From assembly GCF_000720635.1 (NCBI RefSeq), contig NZ_JOCF01000092.1, forward strand, positions 1 to 50,400: 50,400 nucleotides of DNA. The letters are read 5' to 3'. This DNA is from Streptomyces sp. NRRL WC-3742 (GTDB lineage Bacteria > Actinomycetota > Actinomycetes > Streptomycetales > Streptomycetaceae). Of this stretch, positions 7,752 to 16,700 are shown one piece after another. A program made the position numbers and the translations under genes. Below the pieces are notes generated by a model. The model had not been told where the DNA came from. It did no database searches and saw only the letters and a list, made by a program, of their open reading frames with translations. Numbering within the stretch: the first letter of the stretch is position 1; every line of letters starts with the position of its first letter.

Positions 7752-8225
7752 TCAGGCTTCGGGAGTCCGGATGCCTTCGAATTCAGCCAGAGCGATCGCC
7801 GCAGAGACCTGTGAGGCGCGGTCGGAGCGTTCCTTGGCCAGGTCGATGAACCGGGCGACGGCCACGAACTCGTCCTCGTTGAGCTGGTCCCAGACCTCCC
7901 CTGCGGCCTCGCGAACCGCCTCGGCCCGCAGGAACGCCTTCCTTGCTTCGGCGAACTCCGGTGCCACGACGTCGATGTACCCGGCGTCGGCCAGGCGCCG
8001 GAGTCCGGCGCGGGTCTCGTCCTCGGGCATGTCGAGCTCCCGGATGAACCAGTCCACGTCGCCCAGGTCGCCGCACACGTCGGACAACCAGAGGCACCGC
8101 ACGTACAGGCCCAGGTCGGCGAGCGACAGTCGACGGTCGGTGATGGGGTCGTGCGACACGGACAAGGCGTAGCCGGGTCGGCCGGTCTTCGCGTTGATGT
8201 GGGTGATCGGGGCAACCGATTCCAT
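7752..8225 (-). CDS. Plasmid/phage-type winged-helix protein, 157 residues
   Basis: The protein begins MESVAPITHINAKTGRPGYAL. It has a winged-helix-like region (LSLADLGLYVRCLWLSD, then WFIRELDMPEDETRAGLRRL, ADAGYIDVVAP) that recalls replisome-organiser or DnaD-type N-terminal domains of plasmids and phages. The C-terminal third is helical and Glu/Ala-rich. The frame is open to 8366, but residues before MESV are Arg/Pro-rich shadow sequence, so I start at 8225. It follows the remnant at 8255 by 29 bp on the same strand, so both probably belonged to one replication operon. The specific role is unknown. Confidence 0.55.
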   Translation of the reverse strand: MESVAPITHINAKTGRPGYALSVSHDPITDRRLSLADLGLYVRCLWLSDVCGDLGDVDWFIRELDMPEDETRAGLRRLADAGYIDVVAPEFAEARKAFLRAEAVREAAGEVWDQLNEDEFVAVARFIDLAKERSDRASQVSAAIALAEFEGIRTPEA

Positions 8226-8254
8226 GGCGGAGTCCAATCTCGGGAGTGGGCAGG

Positions 8255-8782
8255 TCAGTGCGCGACGTCGGGGTGGAAGCCCGCCGCCGCGAAGGCGCGG
8301 GCCGCTTCCGCGAGTTCGGCTGGGTCGATCGGATCGGCCTCCATCTCGGTACGGCAGTCGTGGCACAGGCCGTCAGCCGGCCCCGCGCCGTACGCGGTGA
8401 ACCCGCAGCCATCCGTGACGCACCACCACTTCGCCTTCGGCGCCGCCGGATGTTGCTGCGGGACGCCTGCACCGCTGCCGGTACGCCGGTCAGCCTTGCG
8501 CATCTCGCAGGCCCTGCACGGCAGCCCGAGCCGATGATCACCCCGTCCTCACAGGACAGGTCCGGGCAATCCGGGGAGGGCTTGACGAGCTCGACCGCCA
8601 GGCCGACGCCGGTCTTGGCCGTCTCCAGCGGGTCCAAGCCGGAAAGCTTCGCCAGGTAGCCGCGGGTGACCCAGCGCCGCCGGATGCGCTCGGCGAGCTG
8701 TTCCGGGGTGCGGTGCTTGAGCTGCTCGCGGATGAGGTTGCCGAGCGGGTTGGCCGGGATGCGGGTGGGCAGTGGCCTGGTC
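8255..8782 (-). pseudogene. C-terminal remnant of an actinobacterial plasmid replication-type protein, frameshifted and headless
   Basis: Reading leftward, one frame gives PANPLGNLIREQLKHRTPEQL, RRRWVTRGYLA and CPDLSCEDGVIIGSG. A second frame takes over at about 8530-8545 and gives LPCRACEMRKADRRTG, then KWWCVTDGCGFTAYG and LCHDCRTEM, ending at 8255. Together these look like the C-terminal half of a helix-turn-helix replication protein with paired CxxC zinc knuckles. One frame switch breaks it, and its N-terminus is missing because the sequence jumps into parA at about 8782. The 82-residue segment from 8503 could still be translated as a small zinc-ribbon protein. Confidence 0.55.
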
Positions 8783-9475
8783 CCGCAAGGCCACCTCACC
8801 TCGCAGCTCGGCGTCAAGCAGACGCCGCCAGGCGAGGAGAGTCTGGTGACCCACATGGTCGACCGCGACCGCGTCGCCAGTAACCTCCTCGACCAGGTCG
8901 TGGCGATCGAGCCCGACCACTTCGAAGGACGCCTCAGCCTGCTGCCTTCCAGCTTCGACGCCTTCCTGCTCGACTCCCAGCTCGGATCAATCCGCGGCCC
9001 CCGTGAGGCCAGCCTCCAACGTGCCCTCGCCCCACTCGAGGAACATTTCGACGTCATCGTGATCGACGCTCCCCCGAACTTGGGCCTCGCGATGGACGCC
9101 GGCCTCTACTACGGCCACCGCCGCAAGAACGAACCGGTAGGCGCCTCCGGAGTCCTCATCCCTGTGGAAGCCGAGGACTCCTCCGCCGACGCCTACGCCA
9201 TGCTCGACAGCCAGATCCGCACCGTCAGTCTCGACTACGAGGTCGACATCGACCGACTCGGCCTCGTCGTCAACAAGTTCGACAAGCGCAAGGGCTACGT
9301 CGCCACCCACTCCCTCAACGAGTGGCAGTCCCTCGGCACCCCGCCCGTCGTCTCCGTCGTTCCCGACCTCAAGGAGCAACGGGAAGCAGTCCACGTCAAG
9401 CAGCCGCTGCTCATGTACGCGCCCACATCCACCCAGGCGCAGCGCATGCGTGAGATCCGACGGAGGCTCGCATGA
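8783..9475 (+). pseudogene. parA: ParA-type ATPase lacking its N-terminus (no Walker A)
   Basis: From PQGHLTSQLGVK onward this is a ParA/MinD-family ATPase: FDVIVIDAPPNLGLAM is the Walker B/switch region, LVVNKFDKR follows, and the C-terminus is normal. ParA proteins carry KGGVGKT about 40-50 residues before DPQG. Here everything before PQG is replaced by unrelated sequence from the opposite-strand replication remnant, so the ATP-binding P-loop is gone. Upstream in-frame starts would only add non-homologous residues. The stop overlaps the parB start (ATGA). It is likely non-functional, and a second intact parA lies at 43933-44694. Confidence 0.8.
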
Positions 9476-10596
9476 GCATCGCCAAGAAGCTGAAGGGCGG
9501 CGGAGGCTCGTTCGGGGCCATCGCCCAGGGGGCCGTGCGTGAGGATGAAGTAGTGGCGCGCAGTGAGGCCCTGGACGCCACGGGACGGGTTCGACGTGCC
9601 TCGTCCGCTCCGGTGTCCTCGATCGTCTTCAACCCGCTCAACCCGCGCAAGAGCCTTGACGACGAGTCGATCGACGAACTCGCGGGGAGCCTGAGCAGGC
9701 AGCAGATCGTCCCCATCACCGTGGTCAGCCGGGCGGCGTTCCTTGACGCGCACTCCGAGCAGGCGGAAGCGATCGGCGATGCCGACTTCGTCGCTCTCGA
9801 TGGGAACCGGCGGCTGCTGGCAGCGCAGAGGAGAGGTCTCCAGACACTCCGCGTGGACCTGAACGACGACCTGGTCTCCAGCGCCGCCGACATGGTCGAA
9901 GCCGCCTTGATCGCCAACGCTCACCGTGAGGACGTCTCGCCGTTCGAGGAAGCCCAGGCGATCCAGCAACTCCTCGAGACGATGTACGACGGAAACCAGG
10001 CCGCAGTGGCCCGGAAGCTCGGCAAGTCCCGCGCATGGGTAGGCCAGCGACTGGCCCTGCTGCATCTGGCCCCTGAGCTTCAGGAGCAGGCAGGGGCTGG
10101 TGAACTGGCCATCGAGGACGCACGCAGGATTGGCGCGGAGGCGCGGGCCGGGAAACTCACCGCAGAGGCTCAGGTCGAACGTGCCGAGGCCGCGAAGAAG
10201 GCGGCCGCCGACAAGCAGGCGGTGAGGGTGGCGGGGAAAACCGGGCGAGCTCGCCCGGCGGCACGTGAGGCGGATACTGCTCCAGCACAGGCCGCCCCTG
10301 CCGTCGATCCTGCGCTCGACGTAAACGCCGTTTACACGCCGACGCACGTTGAGCCGGCAGTCGGCAACGAGCAAGGACGCCCCACGGATGTAAACGCCGT
10401 TTACGCCGCTGCTGTGCCAGACCAGCGAGACGCCGGCACAGACGGGACGCCGGTGGTCACGGTCCGCCTGCTGCCGTCTGACCCCCACGCGACCGCACGG
10501 CTGCTCCTCGACGCGCTGGATCACCGACAGGCGGTCCAGGTCGCATCCGAGTTGCTTGAGCTCCTGCGGCGTGAGGCTGAGCCCCAGGCTCGATGA
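9472..10596 (+). CDS. parB: ParB-family partition protein (locus 1)
   Basis: This 374-residue protein has the ParB N-terminal fold (NPLNPRKSLDDESIDELAGSL near 55-75, and GNRRLLAAQ at 111-119, the CTP-binding GERR-like motif) and a KorB/ParB helix-turn-helix (QAAVARKLGKSRAWVGQRL near 176-195). A long Ala/Lys/Pro linker and a C-terminal dimerisation segment follow. It is coupled to the truncated parA by an ATGA overlap. The linker contains DVNAVY twice (about residues 283 and 306). Both copies are encoded by an identical 15-bp palindrome, so the gene may carry its own binding sites. Without its ParA it cannot drive normal segregation but may still bind DNA. Confidence 0.85.
   Translation: MSIAKKLKGGGGSFGAIAQGAVREDEVVARSEALDATGRVRRASSAPVSSIVFNPLNPRKSLDDESIDELAGSLSRQQIVPITVVSRAAFLDAHSEQAEAIGDADFVALDGNRRLLAAQRRGLQTLRVDLNDDLVSSAADMVEAALIANAHREDVSPFEEAQAIQQLLETMYDGNQAAVARKLGKSRAWVGQRLALLHLAPELQEQAGAGELAIEDARRIGAEARAGKLTAEAQVERAEAAKKAAADKQAVRVAGKTGRARPAAREADTAPAQAAPAVDPALDVNAVYTPTHVEPAVGNEQGRPTDVNAVYAAAVPDQRDAGTDGTPVVTVRLLPSDPHATARLLLDALDHRQAVQVASELLELLRREAEPQAR
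10321..10404. promoter_or_regulatory. Two identical palindromes inside parB-1 (candidate parS)
   Basis: GTAAACGCCGTTTAC occurs at 10321-10335 and again at 10390-10404, 69 bp apart, with perfect 7-bp arms around one central base. Both are read in the same frame as V-N-A-V-Y. I saw no other copy in the window. Exact repetition in an otherwise unrelated linker suggests selection on the DNA; a parS role is inferred. Confidence 0.55.
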
Positions 10597-10743
10597 ACGC
10601 CAAGGCACCTGGTCTGTGCGGCACCGTTCTGGGTCCGCCACCACGAGCAGCCGCCCGCCGCCGTCCTCGGCCTCGATGCGCTACCCGGCGCTGCGTACGG
10701 AGCCGTGGGGCTGAAACCGGGTTCTCCTACCCGACCGCCGCCG

Positions 10744-11691
10744 TCACCGCTGCCCCCAGTCCCACGGGGCCGGCCGGGCGCCGCGCAGGCACGCCACTTG
10801 GTGGACCGCCAGGTCGTGGGTCCGGGAGTCGAGGCGGGCACGGCGCACGGTGTCCATCACGACGGTGAGCACGACGAGGTCCCGCACGACCTGGTAGCCC
10901 GACCACGCGCCGATGCGGTCGCAGGGCATCGCGGCGTCGGTCCGGCCGTGCGCGGTGTAGGTGCGGTGGTATGCCTGCAAGTCGTCGCGGCGGCCGCGCA
11001 GCAGCTCGTTGCTCCAGCGCGCGGCGACCAGGTCCCACTCCCGGTGGCCGCGCCACAGCGGTCTGCGCAGCGCCAGCTGCGGGTGCGTCCCGCCGTCGTG
11101 GCAGCGAGCAAGTCGTCGGGCGCCGAGGATGACGGTGGGCGGGGTCGGCCAGTCGATGCCTGCCCACTCCGCGCGCAGCCAGGCGGTGCACTCGAACAGG
11201 AACCGGCGGGCGGACCCGCTCAGCGGGGCGTCGTCCAGGCCGTCCAGCAGGCCGGCGAACGGGTCGTGCTCCTCCAGCCACAGTGCGGACCCGGGATGGA
11301 TCCGGTGCACCGCGGCGGTCACCCGGGCGCTCAGCGACTCGTCCCGGCGCCGTTCCCCAGGGTCGTGCCAGAAGGTGACGGCCCGGCCGGCAGCCGTGCG
11401 CACGCCGCCGTAGTACGGGGCGACGACGGCCACCCGGTGCTGTTCCAGCAGCTCCGCGCCCCGCACCAGCGCCCATGCCTCGTCCTGACCCGTGTGTACC
11501 AGGGCGATCGCGCGCGAAGCGGGCAGCGACCAGACGTCGTGAGGGTGGTCGCTGACCAGCTCGGCGTGCCGGGCGTCGTCGCCGGTGGCCGCGCATGCCT
11601 GGGCCAGGGCCACGTAGGACGCTGTGACGTCCTGTCTGCGGGTGCGGCCGGTGGTCTCGAGCAGCGCGCTGGTGCTCGGTCCGATGCTCAT
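10744..11691 (-). CDS. Aminoglycoside-phosphotransferase-fold protein lacking catalytic motifs (pseudokinase)
   Basis: This 315-residue protein follows the layout of APH/choline-kinase family phosphotransferases: GRAVTFWHDPGERR, VTAAVHRIHPG, HDPFAGLLDGL, LRAEWAGIDWPTPPTVI and then GHREWDLV at 215-222. The Brenner loop that should read HGDxxxxN is LGARRLARC (189-197), and the DFD metal site is replaced near LALRR (206-210), so catalysis is very unlikely. The ATG at 11691 overlaps the stop of the IstA-like gene (ATGA) and has a GAGGA ribosome site within that gene, so the two are translationally coupled. A sensing or scaffolding role is inferred. Confidence 0.65.
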   Translation of the reverse strand: MSIGPSTSALLETTGRTRRQDVTASYVALAQACAATGDDARHAELVSDHPHDVWSLPASRAIALVHTGQDEAWALVRGAELLEQHRVAVVAPYYGGVRTAAGRAVTFWHDPGERRRDESLSARVTAAVHRIHPGSALWLEEHDPFAGLLDGLDDAPLSGSARRFLFECTAWLRAEWAGIDWPTPPTVILGARRLARCHDGGTHPQLALRRPLWRGHREWDLVAARWSNELLRGRRDDLQAYHRTYTAHGRTDAAMPCDRIGAWSGYQVVRDLVVLTVVMDTVRRARLDSRTHDLAVHQVACLRGARPAPWDWGQR

Positions 11692-12866
11692 GGAGCAGTC
11701 CTCGGGTGCAGAGTCGAAGGACACGGTGTCCTGCGGGCTCGCGCCCCGGCGCCGGACGTCCGGCCGGGCCGTTCCAGGGCGATCGGGCCGTTGTGCTCGG
11801 AGACCGTCCGGCCCGCCCCCCTCGGCGCCCTCCGGAAGCAGGCGATGACCGCCCCGCGGGTGGTGGTGATCGATAGGTGGGGTTCGTCCAGCCGTCGGCG
11901 GATCCTCACCTCGTTGCCGACGAGACCTGCCGGGAGTAGGTAGAAGTTGCCCTCGAACGGCACGAGTCCGCGGGGGTCGACCCTGCGCTGGACGCAGATG
12001 CGCGCCGGGAATGGTTTCGAGGGCAGGGGCAGCAGGGCTCGGGTGTGGCAGCCCGACTGCCGGTTCCGGCTGCCCGAGCGCTCGGTCAGGCGGTCGAGGC
12101 TGTCCTGGGCCGCTTGAACGTCGGGTTCGCCGGCTGCGGTGTCCCACCAGTGGAGGACGACGGAGCGGCGGGCGCGGACGACGGGGTTGGGCGCTCCCGT
12201 CCTGGGGCGGATCGCGATGGAGGCGCCGTAGTGGATCGCGATCTCGTGGAAGACGGCGGTCACCTTGCCGGCCGTCGAGCAGACCGGCGCAGTCCGGTCG
12301 AATAACCAGCGCTCGCCGGTGCCGCCGAGGCGGCGCAGCACCTGGTCCAGGGCTTCCACGCAGTGCGGGAGGTCGCTGGTGCCGGCCAGGGCGGCCCGCC
12401 AGTGGCCGGATCGCGTGAGCGAGCCCATGAGCAGGTACATCTCTTGCCCGTAGTCCCATTCGACCGGTGGGGCCGGGAGCTGTACCCAGTCGAACTGCAC
12501 GTCTTCCAGGGGGCCTCGGCCGGGGCTGGCCCTCCTGCGGTGGCGCGGTCCGCGACGCGGCCACATCAGATGCCTGCGCAGGGCGCGGGTGAAGGTCGAG
12601 TAGGCGCGGTTGTAGCCCAGCTCGACGATCTCGCTGTGGAGCATTCTCGCCTGCAGGTGCGGATCGTCGTCGAGGCGCTGCTGGCAGTACGGGACGAACT
12701 GCAGGAACTCGTCACGGGTCTCCGCCCGGACCCCTATGGTCCGCTCCCCGTTGAGGTAGGCCCTGACCGTCTTGCGGTCACGGCCCATGCACCGGGCGAT
12801 CGCCGAGATGGACCAGCCCTGGTGGCGCATGGCGCAAATCTCTCGGTATTCCTCTGCACTCAGCAT
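11688..12866 (-). CDS. IS21 IstA-like protein with degraded catalytic triad (copy 1)
   Basis: The 392-residue protein starts MLSAEEYREICAMRHQGWSI with a helix-turn-helix (SAIARCMGRDRKTVRAYL, about 21-38), as in IS21 IstA. The RNase H-like core is recognisable: VQFDWVQL (Asp126), LTRSGHWRAAL, WLFDRTAPVC (Asp190), then FHEIAIHYGASIAIRPRTGAP. In active IstA the next block carries the catalytic Glu (GLVER-type); here it reads NPVVRARRS, so the Glu is absent. No istB and no terminal repeats are visible, and a non-transposon gene is coupled downstream. It looks domesticated, probably a DNA-binding regulator. A paralogue lies at 28540-29988. Confidence 0.7.
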   Translation of the reverse strand: MLSAEEYREICAMRHQGWSISAIARCMGRDRKTVRAYLNGERTIGVRAETRDEFLQFVPYCQQRLDDDPHLQARMLHSEIVELGYNRAYSTFTRALRRHLMWPRRGPRHRRRASPGRGPLEDVQFDWVQLPAPPVEWDYGQEMYLLMGSLTRSGHWRAALAGTSDLPHCVEALDQVLRRLGGTGERWLFDRTAPVCSTAGKVTAVFHEIAIHYGASIAIRPRTGAPNPVVRARRSVVLHWWDTAAGEPDVQAAQDSLDRLTERSGSRNRQSGCHTRALLPLPSKPFPARICVQRRVDPRGLVPFEGNFYLLPAGLVGNEVRIRRRLDEPHLSITTTRGAVIACFRRAPRGAGRTVSEHNGPIALERPGRTSGAGARARRTPCPSTLHPRTAP

Positions 12867-13211
12867 CCAGACCCCCAGCTATCGGAATTTCGCCGTCGCA
12901 AAGCGCCTTGAATTAGCGGCGGCCGCCAAGCATAGTCGAAAAAATACAGCATGCGACCGAACCGCTCAAGGAGCGGAAACGTTTCTTTCCGGATATTCCG
13001 TGGGCAATTTCAGGGAGCGGGTTTACCGCTGTCCCGACCGGGAATTCCACCCCGGCTCCGCAATATCATCTCGTACACTTCTTGGGGAATTCTGCCGAGC
13101 GGCGCGGGAATTGCATATTGAAGGACGCTCGAATCGCGCGCGCCGTGAGGACCGGTGCCGAACCGTTTGTGCGGCGGGCACGGCCGGCGGGGTCCGGGAC
13201 GGCGCACAGCC
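12867..13211. promoter_or_regulatory. AT-richer intergenic region upstream of the IstA-like/pseudokinase operon
   Basis: These 345 bp carry no convincing gene. They are markedly AT-richer than the surroundings (for example aaaaaatac near 12943 and gaaacgtttctttcc near 12976) and lie directly upstream of the minus-strand IstA-like gene, so its promoter should be here. I could not fix a -10/-35 pair. Its left part contains small symmetric motifs but no strong hairpin. Confidence 0.35.
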
Positions 13212-13634
13212 TCACAGCGGCAGTCGGCAGGAAACCGTCTTGGTTCCGTCGAGGTGGAAACGGTACCCCCATGAGCCGGCGATGCTCTCCACCAGGAGCA
13301 GCCCGCGCCCGCCTTCTTGGGAGGCGGTTGCCCGGTGCGCCCGGGGAGCAATCGCGGAGCGGTCCCGGACCCCGATCGACAGCCACCGCTGGTCGAGCGC
13401 GATGGTCACCCTGATCCGGTGCTCGCTATCGGTGTACCGGATTGCGTTCGTCAGGAGCTCAGAGGCCAGGAGTTCGGCGTCGTCGGTGAGGTGTGCTACA
13501 TCCCAGTGGCTGAGAATGGCGTTCACAGCATGGCGCACGGGTCCCACGCAGTGGGCCTCCGGCAGGACGAACATGGTGACGCGCCGTCCCTGCGTGTCGT
13601 GCGGGTCCGAGCGTGGCGAGTCTGCGGAGGTCAT
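13212..13634 (-). CDS. RsbW-like ATP-binding protein (HATPase_c), copy 1
   Basis: This 140-residue protein has the GHKL/anti-sigma ATPase fold: the N-box is ELLTNAIRY, the G1 position is degenerate (GVRDRSAIAP), and the G2 box is GGRGLLLVESIAG followed by WGYRFHLDGTKTVSCRL. Such stand-alone modules in streptomycetes usually act as serine kinases or anti-sigma factors. The chosen ATG at 13634 follows GGGGA-type ribosome sites. A longer start at 13728 overlaps the PKS stop (ATGA) and would add a low-complexity leader. It is the last gene of the ketosynthase-PKS operon. Confidence 0.75.
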   Translation of the reverse strand: MTSADSPRSDPHDTQGRRVTMFVLPEAHCVGPVRHAVNAILSHWDVAHLTDDAELLASELLTNAIRYTDSEHRIRVTIALDQRWLSIGVRDRSAIAPRAHRATASQEGGRGLLLVESIAGSWGYRFHLDGTKTVSCRLPL

Positions 13635-13723
13635 GGCGGTCCCCTGACTCCCTCCCCCGGCAAGGCCGGGATCCCGTGCTTCGCGGTCCGGCAGTGGCTT
13701 GGCGCTGGCGGCCCGGAGTGAGC

Positions 13724-16700
13724 TCATGGGTTCTTCCTCGGCGGTTCGGTGGCGGCGGTCGGCGGCCGGGCCGACCGCGGCGAGCGGGGAGCGATGAGGT
13801 CCGCCGCCCGGGGCGTGGTCTGGCCGGGGGGATCCGGTGGAGCGTCGGCGGTCAGGCTGATGCCGATGTGCTGCGCGAGGCCGTCGGCGAGAGCTGCCAG
13901 TGTGGGGTGGCCCGCGACGAAGTCGCCGGCGAGCCTGACGCCGAGGGATGCCTCCAAGCGGGTGCGCAGTTCGATGCGGAGCAGGGAGTCGAACCCGAGC
14001 GCGTTCAGCGGGGTCTGCGGGTCCAGGGTGCTGGCCCCCAGCCGGAGCACGGTGCGGATGTGTCCGGCCAGGTAGTCCTCGAGGACCGTGCGGCGGGCGA
14101 GGCCGGGTTCCGCGGTCCGCAGCTCGCCCCGGATGTCGCGCGCCGCATCCTGCCCGGACGCCTGTACGGGGGTGCCGGGCGCCTCGGGCGTGAGGAGGGC
14201 GAACAGCGAGGACGCCCGCCCGGCCGGGGGGATCCAGGTGTCCGGCGGGCCCGGAATCACGCCGGTGCGTACACGGCCGTGGGTCAGGAGCGCCGCCAGG
14301 GCCTCGAGTCCTTCTGCGGTGGGAATGGTCTGGTAGCCGCGGGCCGCAAAGCCGGTGGCGACCCCGGTTTCGCCCCAGGGCCCCCAGTTCACGGCCAACG
14401 CGGGCAGGTTCAGGGCGGTGCGCCAGGTGGCGAACGCGTCGAGCCACGCGTTGGCGGCCGAGTAGGCGCCCTGGCCCGGGTTGCCGAACAGGGAGGCCAT
14501 GGAGGAGTACAGGACGAACCAGTCGAGCGGCAATCCGGTGGTGGCCTCGTGGAGGCGCCAGGCGCCGGTGACCTTGGGATGCCAGACGCGTTCGAGCTGG
14601 TCGTCGGTGATGTTGGACACTGCGGCGTCGTCGAGGACCATCGCGGCGTGGATCACGCCGCGCAGTGTCCCGCCGCCCGCGGTGGCCTCGGCCACCAGCT
14701 GCTCGGCGATGCCGGGCTGCGCGATGTCTCCGAGCACGACGCTGACGTGGGTCCCCTGTTCGCGCAGTCCGGCAAGGACCCGTTCGGTCTCGGCCGAGGG
14801 GGACGTGCGTCCGTTGAGGACGAGGTGGGCGGCGCCTCGGCCCGCCAGCCAGAGGGCCGTGGCGAGGCCGACGCCGCGCAGGCCGCCGGTTACGACGTAG
14901 GCGCCGTCCGCCCGTACCGGCGAGGGCGGGTCGCGCAGTACGGCGGTGGCGTGGCCTTCGTCGGGCACCGTCAGGACCAGTTTGCCGATGTGCCCGGCGC
15001 CGGCCATGAGGCGGAAGGCGTCGGATGCCTGCGCGAGCGGATAGGTCCGGCACGGCAGCGGGGCGAGGGTGCCCTGGCGGAGTTCGGCCAGGACCTCGCC
15101 CAGCAGCTCGGCGAAGGTGTCCGGGCGGGTGTCCTGGAGCTCGACGAGGTCGACCGCGCTCATGGTGATGTTGTGCCGTAGCGGTGCGAGACCCAGCGGG
15201 GTGTCGGCGAGGATGTCGCGCACACCCAGCTCGACGAACCTGCCGAAGGGGCGCAGTGTTTCCAGTCCGGCCCTGATGGCGGGCCCGGGGAGGGAGTTGA
15301 GGACCACGTCGACACCCTCTCCGGCTGTGGCGTCGCGGGTCTGCTCAGCGAAGTCCAGCGAGCGGGAGTCCATGACGTGCCGGATACCCATCGCGCGCAG
15401 GTACTGGCGCTTGTCCTCGCTGCCGGCGGTGGCGAGCACGTCGGCGCCCAGGCGCCGCGCGACCGCGATCGCGGCCAGTCCGGTCCCGCCTGTGGCGCTG
15501 TGGATCAGGACGCGCTCGCCGCCGGCGAGCCTGGCGAGGCGGCGCAGTGCGTACCAGGCGGTGAGGTAGGCGACGGGCACCCCGGCGGCCGTCTCCGCGG
15601 ACAGGCCCGCCGGGGCGGGGGCGACAGCGGCGGCGGGCAGGGTGGCGAAGGTCGTGAAGAGTCCGCCTCGTACGTCGGCGGCGAGGACGCTGTCGCCGAC
15701 GCACACGTGTCTGACGCCCGGTCCGACTGCGGTGACCACGCCGGTGGCTTCGAAGCCGATGCGGTAGCCCGCCTCGTCGTCGGTCGCCAGCATGCCCATG
15801 GCGGTGAGCACGTCGCGGAAGTTCACGCCCGCGGCGTGGAGGCGCAGTTCGACCTCACGGGGGCCGGGGGCACGCCGTGGTGAGGTGGTCAGGCGCAGGG
15901 CGTCTAGGTCGCCGAGCCGCCCCGCGTGGAGCTGGAAGCGGTCGGCGCCGTAGCGCACGGTGCGGGTGACGGCAGTGGCGCGTTCGGTCTCCGACAGGGG
16001 GGTGTAGGACAGCCGGGCGATGTGCCGGGTGTCACCGCGCAGGGCGATCTCGTCCTCAGGGGGGTCGGCGAGGAGTTCGGCCGCGAGCCGGTGCAGGCCG
16101 GTGTCGGCGCGGTCGGCGTCGATGAGGGTCGCCCGCAGCTCCGGGTGTTCGTGCGTCAGAACGCGCACGAGTCCGCGCAGGGCGCTCTGGGCGGGGTCGG
16201 CGGGCTGCCCCGGCTCCGGAGCGTGGGCGGACCGGGTGACGGCGAACAGGCGTGCGGGCGTGCCGCGCGCGATCGCGCTCTGTGCGGCGGCGAGCAGGCG
16301 GCGGGTGCGGCGCAGTGCGATCGCGGCCGCGTCGTCCTCGGGCGCGGCCGGCGCGGACAGGAGGACCACGGCGCACGGTGCGGGTGCGGAGTCCCAGTGC
16401 CGGGCGATGCTCTGCTTGAGCGGCTGGAGGGCGGCGCTGTCGACGGGGACGTCGAGGACGTCGGTGCGGGCTCCGGCGAGCTTGAGGGCGTCCGCCAGTG
16501 CCCGGGCGGATCCGTCCGCCTCTCCGATGACGAGCCAGGGGCCCGGGGCGGGCGGTTCGAGGCCCTCCCGGCGCGGCACCGGCTGCCAGCGGGTCTCGAT
16601 GAACCACCGGTCGACGGTTTCGTCGGCCCCCGCGCCGCGGCGTACGAAGCGCAGCGCGTCGATCTCGACGAGGGGGTTTCCCGCCTCGTCCAGCAGTCGC

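Noticed and set aside
10744..11691. Active aminoglycoside resistance phosphotransferase
   Set aside because: The catalytic HGDxxxxN and DFD motifs are absent, so resistance activity is not supported.
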